Shown piece after piece: positions 48,001-55,919 of a stretch of DNA of 64,000 nucleotides. The translations under genes and the position numbers were made by a program. The notes beneath the pieces were generated by a model. That model was not told the DNA's origin. It was given only the letters and a program-made list of their open reading frames with translations, and searched no databases. The DNA comes from Pedobacter sp. (GTDB lineage: Bacteria > Bacteroidota > Bacteroidia > Sphingobacteriales > Sphingobacteriaceae). Every line of letters starts with the position of its first letter. Positions within the stretch are counted from its first letter, which is position 1. The DNA is taken from positions 124,001-188,000 of the forward strand of contig SSFR01000001.1 of the NCBI GenBank assembly GCA_008015505.1, written 5' to 3'.

Positions 48001-50148
48001 ATCGCTAACCATTTCCCGGATGGTATACTGATCACTTTTCAGTGTAAAAACCAATTCTCCCAAACGCTCTACTCGATTATCTTGTCCCAAAGTCTTGGCA
48101 ACGATTTTCACCTTCTTATGATCTGAAAGATTATAGTTGGACTTAACATTAATGGCAAATGGGACTGCTATGCCCCCATCTACTTTATTTCTTGTATCAA
48201 TCTCTACAACTCCGGGACCTTCAACCAGATGAGCCTGAGAGCCTTCGTAGCCTAATCTGATTCTTACTTTACCTACCGCCCTAGAATCAGTCGGGTTATA
48301 TGTTAATGTAACTGTTGTTGAGCTTCCTGCTGTTAGCTCTGTCCGAGTAGCTGTCAGTGACACTGTGGGTTGAGATGTGGGTTTAAGTGCAATAGGTAGA
48401 GTATATAAATTGATAACTGATTGATCCTTCTCTTCAACAAGTGAGAACTCCTTTTCTACATTATATTTATCTAGATCACCATAGTTTACTCTGCAATCAT
48501 ATAGAGCAATAGCATAACTGTGCACAGAAATGCCATGCTTCTCATTCATTACCTCCCAAATATTTCTATTTGTTCCATCATCCCAGACCTTATGCGGAGC
48601 AACTGGAACAGTACATTTTCTATCATTAAAACCATTATTGAGTTCATCTACCAAGGGATATTTTTTCAGGTACTCCATTAAACTAGTGGAACTACTAAGT
48701 ACACTCCGGATATAACTACTAATTTTATCAGCTGATATATATGATTTTATATCTATGTTTTCCAGTTTCCCATTTGCATCTCCCAAATGATAAAAAATTT
48801 GAGGCGAAAAATGAGCTATTGCTTTTCTATAGCCCGCCGTACTTGGCCCTTGTGCAAGTCTTTCCCTATCAATAAACTCGGTGCTACTTGTAATCAAATC
48901 ATTCACCGAAGTAGAAACATTAGTCATATCTACTTGCCTTGCATCACCTAAGCGAAATCCAAAATAATTCGTTATATCAGTTCCCGTTGGACTAAGTCCA
49001 CCAATGGCTGCTAATCCTAGTTTAGCATTATCCAAATGTTCATACAACTCTCTTTCTAAAGTATTAAAATAAATGTTTGGCTTATTCTGGGCTAAATTTG
49101 GCCGCTTTTTTAGCGCATACCCTTTTTTATCACCAAACTTTATATTTTTCTGCTCATTATTTGTTAAAAGGTAACCTCCATAACCATCCATTTTATAGCT
49201 CGCATAAGCATGATACCTAAGGCCACAATTATCTAACGGCACCCAAAAGAAAAATGGCCGGCCATCGAAAATGTATCTATCAACAGCCAACTTGCAGGCT
49301 ATCCACACCCCCTTTAACTCATTAGAAGACCTTGCTTTGGTTGTTTGACTTAAATGAGCAACTACTTTCCCATTTTCAACTTTTATTTGAGGAAGATCTG
49401 GGAAGGATAGTATTCCTGTTGAAGATTTAATTTCTGTCCTTAGTAGTTTAATATCTAACGTATTTGAATACTGGCTATATCCATTAGCCTTAGCTGATAT
49501 TGTCAATTTTTTATCACTCTCTCCCACGATATCATTTATATAAATTTGAAATTCAACTTCATCGCGACCTGGCTGTATCAGTACTGAAGTATGCTTAGGC
49601 CAATACCCAGTATCACGAATAAATGAGGCTCCATCACCACTATAATAAAGCATTACTTGAATGGGATCAAAACCTTGATTAACTTCTGGAATCTTCACCT
49701 TAATGCTAATTTTCTGGTCATCCAGCATCTTGTAACTAGTAGTTGATAGTGTAATGGCCTTCGATGGCTGAATATTCCTCACCAATGTAGCTGATACAGC
49801 ACTTGAGGCTGCGTAATTCACAGCACTCGCCGTTATATTTAAGACTCTATCGCTACTTGGAACATTTATCACATCAATAACAAAATCAACTTTTAGCTCT
49901 CCTGCAGGGATCACTACTTTTATCGGTGGCTTGTTCAATAAAGATGCACCAGTACCACTATAAGAAAGATCTACTGTTACAGATGTGCTGCTCGATGCAG
50001 GGATAGCTACATTCCCAGAGATCCAAGTATCGCCTATTACCTTCGTGGCATTCAGACTTAACTTTAGTTGTGCTTGTGCCTTTAATCCACTGATAAAAAA
50101 TACACTACAAATAAAAAAGAGCACAATGCCCCTGGAAAACATGTTCAT
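45076..50148 (-). CDS. giant T9SS-sorted modular surface protein G1 (1690 aa)
   Basis: Signal peptide (ends LKAQA). Two Calx-beta-like modules (about 25-235) precede two copies of the same WxPL module seen in G2: LPQIKV with FFFWVPLDNCGLRYHAYASY (about residue 299) and LPKLHF with IYFWVPLKNTNSFRYRAACEY shortened here to WVPLKNTN (about 793). A third Calx-beta-like module lies between them; several fibronectin III-like modules follow (FTWEASSSATEF, VKCGASGEW). The end LLIAPNPVSNYICFSIKN with LLQGQYILEVVLDD is a type A T9SS sorting domain. A paralogue of G2 with extra N-terminal and Fn3 modules. Codon/base composition looks no different from neighbours by eye. Confidence 0.85.
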   Translation of the reverse strand: MNMFSRGIVLFFICSVFFISGLKAQAQLKLSLNATKVIGDTWISGNVAIPASSSTSVTVDLSYSGTGASLLNKPPIKVVIPAGELKVDFVIDVINVPSSDRVLNITASAVNYAASSAVSATLVRNIQPSKAITLSTTSYKMLDDQKISIKVKIPEVNQGFDPIQVMLYYSGDGASFIRDTGYWPKHTSVLIQPGRDEVEFQIYINDIVGESDKKLTISAKANGYSQYSNTLDIKLLRTEIKSSTGILSFPDLPQIKVENGKVVAHLSQTTKARSSNELKGVWIACKLAVDRYIFDGRPFFFWVPLDNCGLRYHAYASYKMDGYGGYLLTNNEQKNIKFGDKKGYALKKRPNLAQNKPNIYFNTLERELYEHLDNAKLGLAAIGGLSPTGTDITNYFGFRLGDARQVDMTNVSTSVNDLITSSTEFIDRERLAQGPSTAGYRKAIAHFSPQIFYHLGDANGKLENIDIKSYISADKISSYIRSVLSSSTSLMEYLKKYPLVDELNNGFNDRKCTVPVAPHKVWDDGTNRNIWEVMNEKHGISVHSYAIALYDCRVNYGDLDKYNVEKEFSLVEEKDQSVINLYTLPIALKPTSQPTVSLTATRTELTAGSSTTVTLTYNPTDSRAVGKVRIRLGYEGSQAHLVEGPGVVEIDTRNKVDGGIAVPFAINVKSNYNLSDHKKVKIVAKTLGQDNRVERLGELVFTLKSDQYTIREMVSDELAFPELPKLHFEKNMVELTSRERIVSMSKKVPDGVFVECKLKARFTKDGQTMHKYLSTDGLYGYAVDVKPIYFWVPLKNTNSFRYRAACEYKLGNTDVLRYQEGLNVQNSYSTRTNYQTSNNRFDEQFQEIHRENGSGGERLTTSSISMLDEINEGKSGGQVTGTAINFNFPGYGVPFSGDFWTNSSRNNHRNQTKSITHFNSSIARAWMDSKLGYRVNNRQGQTFTESEGSDVAVQHSSNISKIGPLVPHFVKVYGFVQPSVTYALIDPSDEDSELKLESIEKYIDYDGMDFLGSVRPKNIKEYVQEIMRPPAPNHINETLNHYLVKYPQVVTVNKSLSNIYDDIKKNKSVTAYTLNSIEVDSYSFNITDFRAPYGAVFLCETYPISCTSIAITPTVSIGSGEPSFTWEASSSATEFKLQVQKKGGDWTTLILNEVIMRTYNSQNEPTPPIYKDDKSAYGIDEVYEARIQVKCGASGEWLSQYSPIVTFVPLPKSTYSVNNIKGEQQADGSYVITWDPVPGAQGYNVQYATTSETFEEARVRINAFGQGHPFDEKRYNGPKGTTFIHRSGEDFRIRVSAVCHNHKGPMTESGTFPVCPAVLEKPTVRINQDQNPVFSWKVSPVTEKVVILIKKTGESWSSEKGILAVTVTKDPGVPLPSEVVDVFTNYDRASKYVFRLVTYCKSSGVGNSSVGGGGNFPFSLGNSISLGKGNTVFSGGIDYPFGDVPFEFDHVGGRVCASATSSLTINIDHENKAEFEWEQGVNSIFYKIDVRKKSSKKIFRTNPNIQFESNIDPEDLTQIYNDSIPYGVGSYEARVLVRCRENPGTWCPLTVWESFSVTSINDPQRNTNNGPERPIEASLSMVDHSLSTSASASSETESARLSPELLIAPNPVSNYICFSIKNIEKPIEKGKALIQVHNVNTGRVVYSKKWPHIIQKGESVVINESLLQGQYILEVVLDDQCRLTKQLIKE

Positions 50149-50289
50149 AAATTTGTTTTTGGATTTTTCTGACTAAAACAGTTTGCGGAAAGGGATAGCT
50201 TAATTTTTAGATCCTACGGGAGAAAATTGTTCTGAAAATAGTATCAACACGTTGAGTAGTTCGACCCAAACCGGCCGAATGACGATGAG

Positions 50290-50832
50290 TCAGTTTCGAC
50301 TCTCACCCAAGTATCTATTATATGTAGCCCAATATGATGGGCTTTTTTGATAATCATTAACTCCCCAAACCGTTTTCACATCGAATACTTTTCCTGTTCT
50401 TAGATTTATAAAGTAATGCAGTTCCACTTTCCAACCATTAAGATTAGCGCCTTGATCATACACTTTTCTGAAGTTTATCGCTTCATTCCCAAAATAAGTT
50501 TGTAAATCCCTTTTCAACCCATTATCCTTAATCTGGGCCATTTTTACTGATCCGTGGCTATAAAAATAAACACCATTCGCATACAGCACATGGCCAAGAG
50601 ATGGCTTAAGCAATATGTTCCCACATTTTTTAGCCCCTACTACTTTTGCACAGTCTTTCCAATTGGTTTCACTTGGATTACGTCCTATATATCCCCCAGT
50701 TACAGCGCTAAGCTTCCCAGAATCCACAGGGCTGTTCATTCTAATAGGCACTGCTACTTCCTTTTGACACCCCATCTCTAGCAAAGCAGTTAAACCAATA
50801 CCTAGTAGAACCCTCAAAATATCACTTAGCAT
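50290..50832 (-). CDS. small lipoprotein L1 of the giant-protein block
   Basis: 180 aa. Lipobox LEMGC (Cys22) followed by QKE, parallel to L2 and L3. The body differs: GGYIGRNPSETNWKDC, VVGAKKCGNILLKPSLG, VLYANGVYFYSHGSVK and WKVELHYFINLRTGKVFDVK. The lack of the WPxHI end suggests a distant or independent member. It is the first gene of the minus-strand block (141 bp before G1) and diverges from the leader peptide at 51006. Confidence 0.7.
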   Translation of the reverse strand: MLSDILRVLLGIGLTALLEMGCQKEVAVPIRMNSPVDSGKLSAVTGGYIGRNPSETNWKDCAKVVGAKKCGNILLKPSLGHVLYANGVYFYSHGSVKMAQIKDNGLKRDLQTYFGNEAINFRKVYDQGANLNGWKVELHYFINLRTGKVFDVKTVWGVNDYQKSPSYWATYNRYLGESRN

Positions 50833-50909
50833 AGAGACCCTTCATTTTAAAAGCGACAATTATATAAATAATCTTTGTTAATTAAAAAAGATCAATTCTC
50901 TGTTTTAAC

Positions 50910-50939
50910 TTGATTTTAACAACGTTAAAAATATCTTTG
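50910..50939 (+). promoter_or_regulatory. promoter of leader peptide 5
   Basis: A TTG at 50910 and TATCTTTG at 50932-50939 are separated by 19 bp, matching the Bacteroidota -33/-7 arrangement. They lie about 66 bp upstream of the ATG at 51006. Confidence 0.6.
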
Positions 50940-51005
50940 CGCCTCAAAATTGTCCCAGCACATAATTAATTGGGTCAAAGCACATTAACTAAATTTTTAA
51001 TAACA

Positions 51006-51233
51006 ATGAAATTAACAAATCAACTCGTACAAGAAATGAATCTAATGGAAATGCGTAAAACAATAGGAGGGGGAGCCACGGGAGGCCGTGTCTTTACTGA
51101 AAGAGCTGTTGTGAATGTTGTACGTGCAGTAGATTATACATACAAAGGGTATGAATTTTATCAAAAATATCAAAATCAGGCACACAAACCGAATATGCCG
51201 TACAAACACACTTTTAATGGCCACCCTCATTAA
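51006..51233 (+). CDS. double-glycine leader peptide (natural-product-precursor-like) 5
   Basis: 75 aa. Leader MKLTNQLVQEMNLMEMRKTI then GGGATGG; the core RVFTERAVVNVVRAVDYTY is followed by an aromatic, basic, His/Pro-rich tail (YQKYQNQAHKPNMPYKH). It has its own promoter and a very strong terminator, so it is a single-gene unit. It diverges from the lipoprotein/giant-protein block. No protease, exporter or modification enzyme is adjacent. Confidence 0.7.
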   Translation: MKLTNQLVQEMNLMEMRKTIGGGATGGRVFTERAVVNVVRAVDYTYKGYEFYQKYQNQAHKPNMPYKHTFNGHPH

Positions 51234-51260
51234 TTTTTCCTAACTAAGTGGAATGTAAAT

Positions 51261-51301
51261 AAACAAAAGAAGCTGCCCTAAAAGGGCAGCTTCTTTTGTT
51301 T
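51261..51301 (+). terminator. very strong terminator after peptide 5
   Basis: AAACAAAAGAAGCTGCCC and GGGCAGCTTCTTTTGTTT form a perfect 18-bp stem around TAAAA, with the T-rich arm last on the plus strand. Confidence 0.93.
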
Positions 51302-51377
51302 ATTATGCCCTGGCATATTATAACATCAAAAAGTACTCAAAAGCCTAACTTTGAGCGCAACAATTGAATACTTACAC

Positions 51378-53093
51378 ATGGAAAATCTAAAAACTCGAAC
51401 AAAACAACGCAACTATCTCCCTGAATATCTAGAAATCAAATGGGAAACTATCGAACCCTTATTTAATGAACTAAAAAGCCGAAATATCCAGTCTGTAAAT
51501 GAACTTGAAAAATGGCTAAGTGATATTAGCGAGCTAGATGCTGCTTTGGAGGAGGACTTCGCATGGCGTTACATCCACATGACGTGCGATACCACTGACC
51601 CCAAGCGCCTAGAAGACTTTCAGTATTTCGCCACTGAAATAGAACCTAAAGTAGCGCCTATCCACAATGAACTAAATAAAAAATTTATCAATAGCCCCTA
51701 CGCTGAAGAATTAGACTCAAGCAAATATTTCGTTTTCAGACGAAGCATCCAAAAAGCATTAGAGCTCTTTAGAGAAGAAAATGTTCCAATACAAACTCAA
51801 ATTCAAGTAGAACAACAGCAATACCAATCCATCACAGGATCTATGTCGGTCGTTATCAATGAAAAAGAATATACACTAGAACAGGCTTCAGTATTCCTAA
51901 AAGACACCAAAAGAACTATCAGAGAGCAAACATGGAAAGCAATAACCACACGTCGTTTACAAGACAAAGAAAAATTAAATACACTCTTTAATAGCTTATT
52001 GAAACTACGCCACCAAATAGCACTAAATGCAGGATTTGATAATTTCAGGGATTATGCATTCCAAGCACTGGGGCGCTTCGATTATACACCTCAAGACTGT
52101 TTTAACTTCCATGAGGCAATCCGCACAGAAATTGTACCCATCCTTGCTGAACAAGCCCAACAACGTAAGCAGGCTCTACATCTAGATCATTTAAATCCCT
52201 GGGATATGGATGTCGATATTTCTGGAAAACCTGCACTAAAACCATTCCAAAATGGGCAAGACCTGATCGACAAAACCATCGCTTGCTTTCAAAAAATAGA
52301 CCCTTCTTTAGGAGAAAAGCTAAAATTTATGAAAATTGAAGGGCTCTTCGATGTAGATAGCAGAAAAGGCAAAGCACCCGGTGGATACAACTATCCGCTT
52401 GCCGAAATGGGAGCTCCTTTCATCTTCATGAACTCGGCTAATACGTTTCGTGATCTAACCACGATCGTTCATGAAGGGGGACACGCCATCCATACTTTTG
52501 TTTCCGCTACGCTAGCATTGAATGCATTTAAGCACGTACCCTCCGAGGTAGCTGAACTAGCTTCGATGAGTATGGAATTAATATCAATGGATCAATGGGA
52601 TGTATTCTTCAATCATTCTGAAGATTTGAAACGTGCCAAACGCGAACAGCTTAAAGATGTTTTAAAAACTCTGCCCTGGGTTGCAGTAGTAGACCAATTC
52701 CAACACTGGATTTACACGCATCCTAATCATACTATTGAAGAACGAAACGAAACCTGGGAAAAGATATTTACCCAATTTGGAAGCAATTTCGCCGATTGGA
52801 CTGATCATCAGGAAGCACTCCAAAACTTATGGCAAAAACAGCTACACATTTTTGAGATCCCCTTCTACTACATCGAATACGCTATGGCTCAATTAGGCGC
52901 TATCGCTGTTTGGAAACACTACAAAGAAAATCCACAAAAAGGACTTCAAGACTATTTAGAAGCACTGAAACTAGGTTATACTAAAACCATACCTGAAATC
53001 TACCAAACAGCAGGAATAGCATTTGACTTCAGTCCTGAATACATTCGTAGTCTGGCAACATTTGTAAAAGAAGAACTCAATAAATTGGATTAA
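51378..53093 (+). CDS. pepF: M3 family oligoendopeptidase
   Basis: 571 aa from the ATG at 51378 (MENLKTRTKQRNYLPEYLE). Zinc motif HEGGH (about residues 365-369) in TTIVHEGGHAIHTFVS, with a third-ligand Glu in ASMSMELISMD, characteristic of M3 (PepF) enzymes that degrade peptides of about 7-20 residues in the cytoplasm. No signal peptide. An in-frame TTG at 51351 is less likely as start. A TAACTTTG box lies about 35 nt upstream. Confidence 0.93.
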   Translation: MENLKTRTKQRNYLPEYLEIKWETIEPLFNELKSRNIQSVNELEKWLSDISELDAALEEDFAWRYIHMTCDTTDPKRLEDFQYFATEIEPKVAPIHNELNKKFINSPYAEELDSSKYFVFRRSIQKALELFREENVPIQTQIQVEQQQYQSITGSMSVVINEKEYTLEQASVFLKDTKRTIREQTWKAITTRRLQDKEKLNTLFNSLLKLRHQIALNAGFDNFRDYAFQALGRFDYTPQDCFNFHEAIRTEIVPILAEQAQQRKQALHLDHLNPWDMDVDISGKPALKPFQNGQDLIDKTIACFQKIDPSLGEKLKFMKIEGLFDVDSRKGKAPGGYNYPLAEMGAPFIFMNSANTFRDLTTIVHEGGHAIHTFVSATLALNAFKHVPSEVAELASMSMELISMDQWDVFFNHSEDLKRAKREQLKDVLKTLPWVAVVDQFQHWIYTHPNHTIEERNETWEKIFTQFGSNFADWTDHQEALQNLWQKQLHIFEIPFYYIEYAMAQLGAIAVWKHYKENPQKGLQDYLEALKLGYTKTIPEIYQTAGIAFDFSPEYIRSLATFVKEELNKLD

Positions 53094-53192
53094 GGGCACA
53101 CCCTTTCTCCTCTTATTTTGTAACCTCCTTCGCCTCACAGTGGGGGAGGGGTCAGTTATTCACCCTTTTTAAACTACCTGTTAGAACCTGCA

Positions 53193-53834
53193 CTAAAACA
53201 GTTTACCATTTAATTTGGAAGAGTGATACCACTTGGTATTCTCTAACCACCAGATCATTTGAAGGGTCAAAACAGTACCTAAAATGGATCCAACCATCAC
53301 ATCTTGCAGAAAATGCTGTGCCAAATAAATTCGAGAAAAAATTACAATCAAGGCCAAGGGAAAAATAATCCAAGCACGATACTTGTAGGGAATAATATGC
53401 ATTAACACCACAGCTAAAGTAAAAACTGAAGTACTATGCCCCGATGGAAAACTGTTCCACTCATGAACTTCACAGCCTGGTACAGTCCTTATGGCCTGTT
53501 TCCCTTCAAAGAATATAATTGGTCGAGGTGCATGAAAAATCCGCTTAAGCACTTGAGTAACTACTGAAGAATAAGCAAATGAAGCCAACATCAACAAACT
53601 ATATCGGTATTTGACCATACACAAACACAGGCCCACCAAAAGCACCATTTTGCCATCCCCCAGCCAAGTAATGGCCATAAAGAATCGATCCCAAAAAGGA
53701 GAATGATACTGATTCGTCAACAAAAAGCATTCAGTCTTGGAGAAAAAAACCTCCACACCAAAAGCAAAAACCAAAAAAATTAAAAATGGAATTACAAATG
53801 AACGATGCTGACGCAGTAGACTAATGAAGCTCAT
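53193..53834 (-). CDS. PAP2 superfamily phosphatase
   Basis: 213 aa from the ATG at 53834. Membrane protein with six predicted helices and the full PAP2 signature: KRIFHAPRP, PSGHST, and SRIYLAQHFLQD. Such enzymes dephosphorylate lipid phosphates such as undecaprenyl diphosphate or phosphatidic acid/PGP, with the active site on the outer side. Specificity is open. An upstream in-frame ATG (53873) adds 13 residues without similarity. Confidence 0.9.
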   Translation of the reverse strand: MSFISLLRQHRSFVIPFLIFLVFAFGVEVFFSKTECFLLTNQYHSPFWDRFFMAITWLGDGKMVLLVGLCLCMVKYRYSLLMLASFAYSSVVTQVLKRIFHAPRPIIFFEGKQAIRTVPGCEVHEWNSFPSGHSTSVFTLAVVLMHIIPYKYRAWIIFPLALIVIFSRIYLAQHFLQDVMVGSILGTVLTLQMIWWLENTKWYHSSKLNGKLF

Positions 53835-54011
53835 ATCGATAACGTTAAGTGCCCCTAAAGATAAATCAAACAACGCAAAATACGATACTTACCCTGCCAA
53901 CACAGCGGCAGTCTTACTCATCAATTTTGATGCGTAGAACCTCCGCAACTTAATAAGAGAAGGAATAAGAAACGTATATTTGCACCCAACTAAGTTGATC
54001 ATTAGTACACA

Positions 54012-54998
54012 ATGAGAGAAATACAATTCAGAGAGGCGCTTCGGGAAGCCTTGTGCGAGGAAATGCGCAAGGACGAGAAGATATTTTTGATGGGCGAAGA
54101 AGTAGCCGAATATAATGGAGCCTATAAAGTTAGCCAGGGTATGTTGGATGAGTTTGGAGCTAAGCGAGTGATTGATTCGCCAATAGCTGAGCTGGGCTTC
54201 GCTGGGATAGGTATTGGAGCGGCTATGAATGGGCTCAAGCCAATTATTGAATTCATGACGTTTAACTTCTCACTTGTAGCTATTGATCAAGTGATTAACT
54301 CTGCTGCTAAAATGCTTTCGATGAGTGGCGGGCAATTCCCCATTCCCATTGTATTTCGTGGACCAACGGGAAATGCAGGTCAATTAGCGGCACAACATTC
54401 TCAAAATTTTGAAAATTGGTATGCAAACTGTCCAGGTTTAAAGGTAGTTGTACCTTCTACTCCGTATGAAGCTAAGGGCTTGTTAAAACAATCGATCCTT
54501 GATCCTGATCCAGTTATTTTCATGGAGTCGGAGGTGATGTATGGAGATAAGGGTGAAGTTCAAGAGGGAGAATATTACATCCCATTGGGTAAAGCCAATG
54601 TGGTTAAAAAAGGGGATCAGGTAACCATTGTCACTTTTGGTAAAATGCTTAGCCGGGTGGTGCTTCCCGCCGCTGATGAATTAGCCAAAGAAGGAATCCA
54701 TGCAGAAGTGATTGATTTGCGTACGGTTCGTCCAATTGATTATACTACGGTTATTCAGTCGGTGACAAAAACCAATCGCTTGGTTTTTGTTGAAGAAGCG
54801 TGGCCATTGGGGTCAATTGCGACTGAGGTGACATTTAAGGTCCAAAAAGAAGCATTTGATTTCTTGGATGCGCCAATTCTACGTGTAGTTTGTGCAGATG
54901 TACCACTTCCTTATGCACCTACCTTGATTAAGGAGGCATTGCCTAGTGTGGAACGCGTGGTAAAGGCTGTTAAAGAGGTGATGTATTTGGAAAAATAG
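54012..54998 (+). CDS. pdhB: pyruvate dehydrogenase E1 component, beta subunit
   Basis: 328 aa. Transketolase-like pyrimidine-binding domain (REIQFREALREALCEEMRKD, GEEVAEYNGAYKVSQGM) and C-terminal domain (VTIVTFGKMLSRVV, RTVRPIDYTT, VEEAWPLGSI). Together with E1 alpha it decarboxylates pyruvate onto the lipoyl arm of E2. E1 alpha and E2 genes are not adjacent. A TATATTTG box lies about 30 nt upstream, and a terminator follows. Confidence 0.95.
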   Translation: MREIQFREALREALCEEMRKDEKIFLMGEEVAEYNGAYKVSQGMLDEFGAKRVIDSPIAELGFAGIGIGAAMNGLKPIIEFMTFNFSLVAIDQVINSAAKMLSMSGGQFPIPIVFRGPTGNAGQLAAQHSQNFENWYANCPGLKVVVPSTPYEAKGLLKQSILDPDPVIFMESEVMYGDKGEVQEGEYYIPLGKANVVKKGDQVTIVTFGKMLSRVVLPAADELAKEGIHAEVIDLRTVRPIDYTTVIQSVTKTNRLVFVEEAWPLGSIATEVTFKVQKEAFDFLDAPILRVVCADVPLPYAPTLIKEALPSVERVVKAVKEVMYLEK

Positions 54999-55042
54999 GG
55001 TTGGATTTTAGAGTCAATTATATTTATAAGTAGATTAGGTGG

Positions 55043-55077
55043 ATGGTCAGGCAAGGCATTGTCTGGCCATTTTTTTG
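55043..55077 (+). terminator. terminator of pdhB
   Basis: ATGGTCAG and CTGGCCAT (one G-U pair) form an 8-bp stem with a 12-nt loop, followed by seven T. Confidence 0.88.
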
Positions 55078-55122
55078 ATTCGATCCTCATACTTTATGAT
55101 TAATTCTATTGAGGTCAGTTAA

Positions 55123-55596
55123 TTAATCTAGGCTGATTTGTCGCTTAATACTTTCTTCTAGTGAGATAAATGTTTCTGTGCGTTGAATGCCCTCAATTTC
55201 TTGAATATGCTCATTTAGTACCTGGCGTAAATGATTGGTGTCTCTGCAGATAATCTTGGCGAACATGCTGTAGGCCCCTGTACAATAATGTAGTTCGACG
55301 ACTTCTTTCACTTGTTCCAATTGTTTTAAGGCATCTTTATACTGAGAGCCCTTTTCTAGAAAAATCCCTAGAAAAGCACATATATCGTAGCCAACTTTTT
55401 GTGGATTTATTGTCAGGGATGATCCTGAAATCACACCATGATCTTGCATTTTTTTCATCCGGACGTGAATTGTTCCTCCAGAAACAATTAATCGCTTGGC
55501 AATTTCGGTATAGGGAATTGTTGCATCCTGCATGAGAATGCGAAGAATTTGAATGTCTAGATTATCAAGTTCAAATTCTGAGTCGATGTTGTTCAT
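55123..55596 (-). CDS. Lrp/AsnC family transcriptional regulator
   Basis: 157 aa. N-terminal winged helix-turn-helix (DNLDIQILRILMQDATIPYT, VSGGTIHVRMKKMQDHGVI) and a C-terminal RAM/ACT-like ligand domain (VGYDICAFLGIFLEKGSQYK, GAYSMFAKIICRD). It likely senses an amino acid. The tRNA-like gene and MITE copy C lie upstream; the ilv operon, a typical Lrp-family target, is 4 kb away, but no direct link is shown. Confidence 0.92.
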   Translation of the reverse strand: MNNIDSEFELDNLDIQILRILMQDATIPYTEIAKRLIVSGGTIHVRMKKMQDHGVISGSSLTINPQKVGYDICAFLGIFLEKGSQYKDALKQLEQVKEVVELHYCTGAYSMFAKIICRDTNHLRQVLNEHIQEIEGIQRTETFISLEESIKRQISLD

Positions 55597-55790
55597 ATAT
55601 TTTTATTAATTTTTCATCAAATATATTGTTATAATATCAAATTTATAAAAATTTCAATATTTTATTATTTATTTTTGATTTAATATTCATTTTTATTACG
55701 TTTGTATTAATCAAATCTGATATCTAATCAGATAAAGTAGTTACACCGCTGGCTGAATATAATTGAATAGTCACGACCAGTGATACGAAT

Positions 55791-55903
55791 TGTAGGGTGG
55801 TGAAATTTGGCAGACACACCTCCTTGTCTCGGTGGCGAAGGCTTAGAAAAACCTGGAAACAGGGAATAACTACTTCGTGAAGGTTCGACTCCTTCCCCTA
55901 CAG
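55791..55903 (+). tRNA. unusual type II tRNA-like gene, Leu-like body, GUC anticodon position
   Basis: 113 nt fold as a tRNA: acceptor TGTAGGG/CCCTACA (7 perfect pairs), T8, D-stem GTG/CAC with loop AAATTTGGCAGA, T-stem GAAGG/CCTTC with loop TTCGACT, discriminator G then CA. The D-arm resembles tRNA-Leu. The anticodon stem CCTCC/GGTGG has a central T-T mismatch and the loop TTGTCTC reads GTC (Asp). The variable region is 43 nt: a CGAAG/CTTCG stem enclosing 33 nt that include a perfect CCTG-GAAA-CAGG tetraloop hairpin. No CCA end is encoded. It may be a divergent tRNA, a tRNA pseudogene or a tRNA-derived structured RNA. Confidence 0.65.
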
Positions 55904-55919
55904 CAAATCTATCTGATTA

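Noticed and set aside
39482-50832. Toxin-immunity (polymorphic toxin) interpretation of the giant/lipoprotein pairs
   Set aside because: The giant proteins end in T9SS sorting domains, not in variable toxin domains, and no nuclease or deaminase motif is visible; the lipoproteins do not look like immunity proteins.
53094-53192. Possible small RNA or gene between pepF and the PAP2 gene
   Set aside because: The 99 bp hold no open frame with a start and no stable hairpin by eye.
55791-55903. Selenocysteine tRNA or intron-containing tRNA-Leu
   Set aside because: The acceptor stem is 7 bp and the anticodon is not TCA, so not tRNA-Sec; the extra sequence is in the variable arm, not in the anticodon loop where group I introns of tRNA-Leu occur.
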